In this document: piece by piece, positions 60,393 through 64,000 of the stretch
How positions within the stretch are numbered: position 1 is the first letter of the stretch
Layout of the letters: every line of letters begins with the position of its first letter
Translations under genes and position numbers: made by a program
Origin: Aciditerrimonas ferrireducens
GTDB taxonomy: Bacteria > Actinomycetota > Acidimicrobiia > Acidimicrobiales > UBA8190
Assembly: GCF_023130475.1 (NCBI RefSeq)
Contig: NZ_JAKHEX010000003.1
Span: forward strand, 124,001-188,000
Length of the DNA stretch: 64,000 nucleotides
Direction: 5' to 3'
Notes under the pieces: generated by a model
Database searches by the model: none
What the model was told of the DNA's origin: nothing
Seen by the model: only the letters and a program-made list of their open reading frames with translations

Positions 60393-61273
60393 GCCCCGCC
60401 CCCGACCAGACTCCAGAGGGCCACCGCCACCTTCTCCCCGGTCGACAGCGACACCCGGCCCCGGGTCACGGCCAGCGGATCGGCCCCGATCCGCTGGAGC
60501 AGCCGGTGGTAGATGCCGGCCATGGTGGCCGTGCACGCCCGGCTCCGGCGGTCCAGCAGGCTCAACAGCGGCAAGCCTCGCCGGTACCAGCCCTCGGCCT
60601 CGGCCGCCAAGCGCCCGACCACCGAGGCCAGGGCTTCGGGAGGGCCGGCCAACCGCTCGTCCAGGCCGCAGGCCCGCAGCTCGACCTGGGGCAGGTAGCA
60701 GCGGCCCATCGCCTGGTCCTCCCGCACGTCCCGCAGCACGTTCGTCAGCTGCAGGGCCACACCGAGGTCGTCCGCCAAGGGCTCGGCCTCCACCCAGCTC
60801 GGGCAGCCGAAGACGCCGAGGGAGAGCCGACCGATGGTCCCGGCCACTTTCCGGCAGTAGCCCACCAGGTCGGCCAGGGTCTCGTAGCGGGCCCCCACCA
60901 CGTCCTGCTCGCACCCCTCGATCAGCTCGCCGAAGGCCGCCAGCGGGAGCGGGAACCGCTCGGCTGCGGCCGCCACCGCCACCAGCACCGGATCGTCCTC
61001 GGCGCCCGCGGGCAGCCGACCCTCGACCAGCTCCCTGACCTGCTCCCGCAGGGACCCCAGGGCCTGGCGCCGCTCGGCCGGGGGGGCGTCCCCGTCGCCG
61101 ATGTCGTCGACCCGCCGGGCCAAGGCGTAGACGGCGCTCAGGGCCCGCCGCTTCTCCGGCGGCAGCAGCCGGATGCCGAACGCGAAGTTCTTGGCCTCCC
61201 GCCGCGTGATCGCCTCGCAGCGGGCAAAGGCCCACTCCGCCCGGGAGGCCGGCACCTGCGCCATCAGGCTCAC
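60389..61273 (-). CDS. hpnD: Presqualene diphosphate synthase HpnD
   Basis: A 294-residue squalene/phytoene synthase family protein. ALSAVYALARRVDDIGDGDA holds the first Asp motif and LGVALQLTNVLRDVREDQAM the second. Following TNVLRDV, GRCYLPQ is typical. It condenses two farnesyl diphosphates into presqualene diphosphate. GTG 61273 overlaps the hpnC stop as GTGA. Confidence 0.94.
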   Translation of the reverse strand: MSLMAQVPASRAEWAFARCEAITRREAKNFAFGIRLLPPEKRRALSAVYALARRVDDIGDGDAPPAERRQALGSLREQVRELVEGRLPAGAEDDPVLVAVAAAAERFPLPLAAFGELIEGCEQDVVGARYETLADLVGYCRKVAGTIGRLSLGVFGCPSWVEAEPLADDLGVALQLTNVLRDVREDQAMGRCYLPQVELRACGLDERLAGPPEALASVVGRLAAEAEGWYRRGLPLLSLLDRRSRACTATMAGIYHRLLQRIGADPLAVTRGRVSLSTGEKVAVALWSLVGGGA

Positions 61274-62271
61274 GCCCTACCCCCCTGCGCCACGAGCGTC
61301 CCGCTCACCGCTCGCGCCGCCGGGCCGCCGACCGCCGCCGAACGCCGGGCGGCTGCCATCCACGGTGAGCCCTCCCCCGGACGCCCCACCGCCAACGCAG
61401 CCTGCGCCAGCACCCGGGCTGCCTGCCGAGCCACGGCCTGGGGCCGAGGCCGGCACGCCACCCCCAGCACGTCGAACCCGGCGGCCTCGATCGCCTCGAG
61501 GGCCGCCAGTCCCCCGGCGGCGAAGCCCGCCACCGCCACCTTCGCCGGCCACCCCAGGCTGGCGCACAGCGGCACCGCGGCCCCCAGGAGCCCCCGGGCC
61601 CGCCGGGCGTAGTCGGCCACCAGCCGTCGCAGGGCCTCCGAGGCCCGCTCGGCCTGCAGGTCCAGCACCGTGCACCCCCAGCGCCGCCGGTCCTCCGCCG
61701 CCAGGTACACCCGGCCTCGCCGGGCGTCCTCCCCCACGTCCTGGAGGTGCTCCACCACCTGCAGGCCCGTGCAGACCTCGTCCGACCACCCGACCCGCTC
61801 CGGGGTCGCCGCCTGGAACACCGCAAGCACCAGCCGGCCCACCGGGTTGGCCGAGAGGGCACAGGACGCCAGCAGGGCCTCCCAGCTCGCCACCTCCCCC
61901 AGCTCCTGGTCCGCCCAGTTGGCGGCCAGCAGGTCCCGCAGCGGCTGGACCGGCAAACCGGCCTCCCGCACCGCCCGCCCCAGGGCCTCGAAGAGGGGAT
62001 GCTCGGCCCGCCCGGCCACGGCCCGCTCCAGCTCCTCGCCCGCCCAGCGCAGCGCCGCTGGCCGCGCGCTCGGGGGCTCCAGCTCGTCACCCAGGTCGTC
62101 GACGAGACGGGCGTACCCGTAGATGGCCATCAGCTGCCCCCGGAGGGCGGCGGGTAGCACCCGCATGGCGACCGGGAAGTTCTCCCGGCCGGCCCGGGCC
62201 AGGATCGCCTCGACGCCCGGCAGGCCCACCGCTCCCGTCGCACCTCCCGCTGCGGGATCGCTCCAGGACAG
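61270..62271 (-). CDS. hpnC: Hydroxysqualene synthase HpnC, probable CTG start
   Basis: A squalene/phytoene synthase family protein: GRENFPVAMRVLPAALRGQL, MAIYGYARLVDDLGDELEPP and LQVVEHLQDVGEDARRGRVY. It turns presqualene diphosphate into hydroxysqualene. The frame is open from GTG 62373, but AGGAGG lies six nt before a CTG at 62271, and a good -10 box (TATACG) sits between the two. I therefore favour CTG 62271 (333 residues), where LSWSDPAAGG begins. First gene of the hopanoid operon. Confidence 0.9.
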   Translation of the reverse strand: MSWSDPAAGGATGAVGLPGVEAILARAGRENFPVAMRVLPAALRGQLMAIYGYARLVDDLGDELEPPSARPAALRWAGEELERAVAGRAEHPLFEALGRAVREAGLPVQPLRDLLAANWADQELGEVASWEALLASCALSANPVGRLVLAVFQAATPERVGWSDEVCTGLQVVEHLQDVGEDARRGRVYLAAEDRRRWGCTVLDLQAERASEALRRLVADYARRARGLLGAAVPLCASLGWPAKVAVAGFAAGGLAALEAIEAAGFDVLGVACRPRPQAVARQAARVLAQAALAVGRPGEGSPWMAAARRSAAVGGPAARAVSGTLVAQGGRA

Positions 62272-62345
62272 GGCCCACCTCCTCCGACGGTCGTTCCGTG
62301 GCCGTTGCCCCCGCCCGACGGGGCCAGCCGACCTGGCGCCCCGAT

Positions 62346-62351
62346 CGTATA
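62346..62351 (-). promoter_or_regulatory. Putative hopanoid operon promoter, -10 box TATACG
   Basis: On the minus strand TATACG follows a GTGACC that could be the -35 by about 17 nt. Transcription would begin near 62339, downstream of the GTG at 62373 and about 68 nt upstream of the CTG at 62271. Confidence 0.5.
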
Positions 62352-62358
62352 GCAGGCC

Positions 62359-62372
62359 TGACCCGTCGGTCA
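62359..62372. promoter_or_regulatory. Dyad operator candidate in the hopanoid promoter
   Basis: TGACC-CGTC-GGTCA (plus strand) is a perfect 5-bp-arm dyad covering the putative -35 and lying 8 nt from the -10. The adjacent MerR-TetR fusion protein is the obvious candidate to bind it. Confidence 0.55.
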
Positions 62373-62403
62373 CGCCTCTTACACGCCAACCCCGAAGCCG
62401 CGC

Positions 62404-63255
62404 TCAGGTCCCCCGAGGCGCGGCCTCGACCGATCCGAAGCCCAGCAGCTCGGCCACCTCGCCGAGGACCGCCGCCCGGACCAGCTCACGGCCCCGGCCC
62501 GCTCCACCCTCCTCCCGCTCGACCACCTCGGCCAGTTCCTCCAGCACGTGCCGGACCACCGGCGCCCCCGCCGCCCCCTGGCCGGCCCGCAGGGCCGCCT
62601 CCAGCAGCAGGGGCACCACCGGGCTCAGGGCGTCCCGGAGCGCGGCCGCCAGGTCCGCGCCCCGCCCCACCTGGCCGGCCGACAGCTGGCCGGCGGACAG
62701 CCGGGCGGCCACCAGGGCCGGCACCGAGGCCACCGCGGCCACGAACACGGCGTCCTTGGAGGCGAAGTACCGGTAGAAGGAACCCTTGGCGATCCCCGCC
62801 TCCTGGCAGAGCTCTTCGACGTTCACCGCCTCGTACCCCCGGCTCCCGAACGCCCCCCGCGCCGCCTCCAGCAGCCGAAGGCGGACCTCGTCCTGCTCGC
62901 TCTCCCCCGCGGCCGCCTCGGCCAGCACGGCATCCAGCCGGGACCCGGCCGGGGCACCGGAGTCCCCGGCGCTGAGCAGGCCCGGCAGCAGCTCCCGGAT
63001 GACCGCCAACGACAGTCCCCGGCGCTCCCGCAGCACCCGGATGACCTGCAGGGCCTCCACGTGACGCTGGTCGTAGAGGAAACGGTTCGGCGCCACCTGC
63101 CGGGGCGCGGGCAAGAGCCCCAGACGCCGATAGTGGTGGATGCTCGGGACCCCCACGCCGGTCCGCTCGGCCAGCTGCGAGACCGACAGGCCAGGCGCCG
63201 GCTCGTCCGCCTCCCCGGCGTCGCCGAAGCCCGGACCGGCGCCGACCGGGCTCAT
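62404..63255 (-). CDS. MerR-TetR fusion transcriptional regulator
   Basis: A 283-residue protein with two DNA-binding domains. Residues about 23-95 are a MerR helix-turn-helix with wing: LSVSQLAERTGVGVPSIHHY, RRLGLLPAPRQVAPNRFLYD. Residues about 120-175 are a TetR domain: VRLRLLEAARGAFGSRGYEA, VNVEELCQEAGIAKGSFYRY, FASKDAVFVAAV. The rest is a helical TetR-type ligand/dimer domain. It precedes the hopanoid operon on the same strand, ending 133 nt before the chosen hpnC start, so it probably controls it. ATG 63255 start. Confidence 0.9.
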   Translation of the reverse strand: MSPVGAGPGFGDAGEADEPAPGLSVSQLAERTGVGVPSIHHYRRLGLLPAPRQVAPNRFLYDQRHVEALQVIRVLRERRGLSLAVIRELLPGLLSAGDSGAPAGSRLDAVLAEAAAGESEQDEVRLRLLEAARGAFGSRGYEAVNVEELCQEAGIAKGSFYRYFASKDAVFVAAVASVPALVAARLSAGQLSAGQVGRGADLAAALRDALSPVVPLLLEAALRAGQGAAGAPVVRHVLEELAEVVEREEGGAGRGRELVRAAVLGEVAELLGFGSVEAAPRGT

Positions 63256-63469
63256 CGACCGGTCCCCCGCCCGCCGAGCGCCGGTCCCACGAAGCGGCCA
63301 CGGTCCCGGCCAGGACGATCGGTGCGACCTCCACGCCCTGGTCCCCGCATGGCGACCGTTCCTCCCTGCGCTCCACGCCCCTGGCCACGGGTCGGCTCAG
63401 CGTACGTCGCCGGCCCCGGGCCCCGCCCCGCTACTGTGGCGCAATCGGATCGCGCGGGAGGCAGAGGGC

Positions 63470-64000
63470 ATGAGCTTCGACCTGGCGACGCTGCTGGAGG
63501 AGCGCCGCGGCGAGAACCTGGCCCTTCATCTCCGGCTCATGAACCCCCAGTTGGCCCGGGTCCTCACCACCTTGGGATTCGACCGGGACTACGTCCGGGG
63601 CGAGGGCTGCTACCTCTTCGACCGCCAGGGCCAGCGCTACCTGGACTTCCTCGCCGGCTTCGGCGTCTTCGCCCTGGGCCGCTCCCACCCGGTGATCAAG
63701 GCCGCCCTCCACCAGGCCCTGGACGCCGACCTGCCCAACCTCGTCCAGATCGACTGCGCCCTCCTCCCCGGCCTCCTCGCCGAGGCCCTCGTCGAGCGGA
63801 CCCACCCCGGCCTCGAGCGGGTCGTCTTCTGCAACTCCGGGGCCGAAGCGGTCGAGGCCGCCGTGAAGTTCGCCCGCCGGGCCACCGGCCGACCCGGCAT
63901 CGTCTACTGCGACCACGCCTTCCACGGCCTCACCACCGGGGCCCTGGCCCTCAACGGCGGTCAGGAGTTCCGGGCCGGATTCGGGCCCCTGCTGCCCGGC
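63470..64000 (+). CDS. Class III PLP aminotransferase, HpnO-like (partial, 3' end outside window)
   Basis: The first 177 residues of a class III aminotransferase: RLMNPQLARVLTTLGFDRDY, FLAGFGVFALGRSHPVIKAA, VVFCNSGAEAVEAAVKFARR. The PLP lysine lies beyond the edge. The start resembles HpnO-type enzymes that form aminobacteriohopanetriol, and similar aminotransferases sit in actinobacterial hopanoid loci. Position next to the hopanoid regulator supports that role, but an unrelated ornithine-type substrate cannot be excluded. ATG 63470 follows GGGAGG. Confidence 0.82.
   Translation, partial: MSFDLATLLEERRGENLALHLRLMNPQLARVLTTLGFDRDYVRGEGCYLFDRQGQRYLDFLAGFGVFALGRSHPVIKAALHQALDADLPNLVQIDCALLPGLLAEALVERTHPGLERVVFCNSGAEAVEAAVKFARRATGRPGIVYCDHAFHGLTTGALALNGGQEFRAGFGPLLPG

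Noticed and set aside
63256-63469. Divergent gap searched for a second hopanoid operator
   Set aside because: Only short palindromes such as GACCGGTC and CGTACG were found, none matching the dyad at 62359-62372.

Overview
The window is very G+C-rich by eye and almost fully coding, with many GTG starts and 4-bp GTGA or ATGA gene overlaps. It looks like the chromosome of a high-G+C actinobacterium. An Acidimicrobiia-like lineage is my best guess: the gene set combines tad pili, a DUF2309 carbon-uptake pair, F420- and NDMA-type redox enzymes, a SigB/F partner-switch module and a hopanoid operon. This is inferred from gene content; no 16S is present. I saw no rRNA, tRNA, CRISPR array, integrase or transposase.

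Layout. 0-3.2 kb: type IV pilus genes (partial pilB, an odd prepilin-peptidase relative, pilT). 3.3-11.6 kb: housekeeping (moaC, a CIRCE-preceded FmdB gene, a broken hotdog thioesterase, dxs, S51 peptidase, glutamate decarboxylase, thiolase). 11.7-14.5 kb: a small accessory island bracketed by two copies of a double-hairpin repeat, holding a nucleotidyltransferase/partner pair, a DUF429 gene and a broken gene. 14.5-16.7 kb: an SDR-fold protein without its catalytic residues, msrB, ssb and a coupled small gene. 16.8-25.8 kb: one minus-strand tad operon (cpaB-tadZ-tadA-tadB-tadC-pilin-tadE-tadE-tadG) ending in a large LysM/BTAD regulator. 25.8-30.5 kb: dabB-dabA with a divergent winged-helix regulator and a dyad operator between them.

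30.5-36.9 kb: a marR-MFS efflux pair, a frameshifted F420-type oxidoreductase, and an arsenic operon (arsI, acr3, CoA-disulfide-reductase-like flavoprotein) divergent from arsR across a long dyad. 36.9-41.7 kb: two methyltransferases, an SRPBCC protein, a cyclic-nucleotide-binding protein and a STAS / anti-sigma / sigma operon. 41.7-53.6 kb: PaaX regulator, 6PGDH-like dehydrogenase, a fused biotinyl-carboxyltransferase, enoyl-CoA hydratase, nitrobindin, NDMA-type alcohol dehydrogenase, a YfhO-like membrane protein, HAD phosphatase and two poorly known genes.

53.6-64 kb: a hopanoid operon read right to left (hpnC, hpnD, hpnE, polyprenyl synthase, shc, ispH with an N-terminal extension, hpnH), chained by 1-4 bp overlaps. 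It is preceded by a MerR-TetR fusion regulator and a divergent class III aminotransferase cut by the window edge. HpnC/D/E make squalene from farnesyl diphosphate, Shc cyclises it, HpnH adds the adenosyl side chain, and IspH (with dxs elsewhere in the window) supplies isoprenoid precursors. Many monocistronic genes have a TANNNT box 6-8 nt before the start codon and no ribosome binding site, so leaderless transcription appears common.
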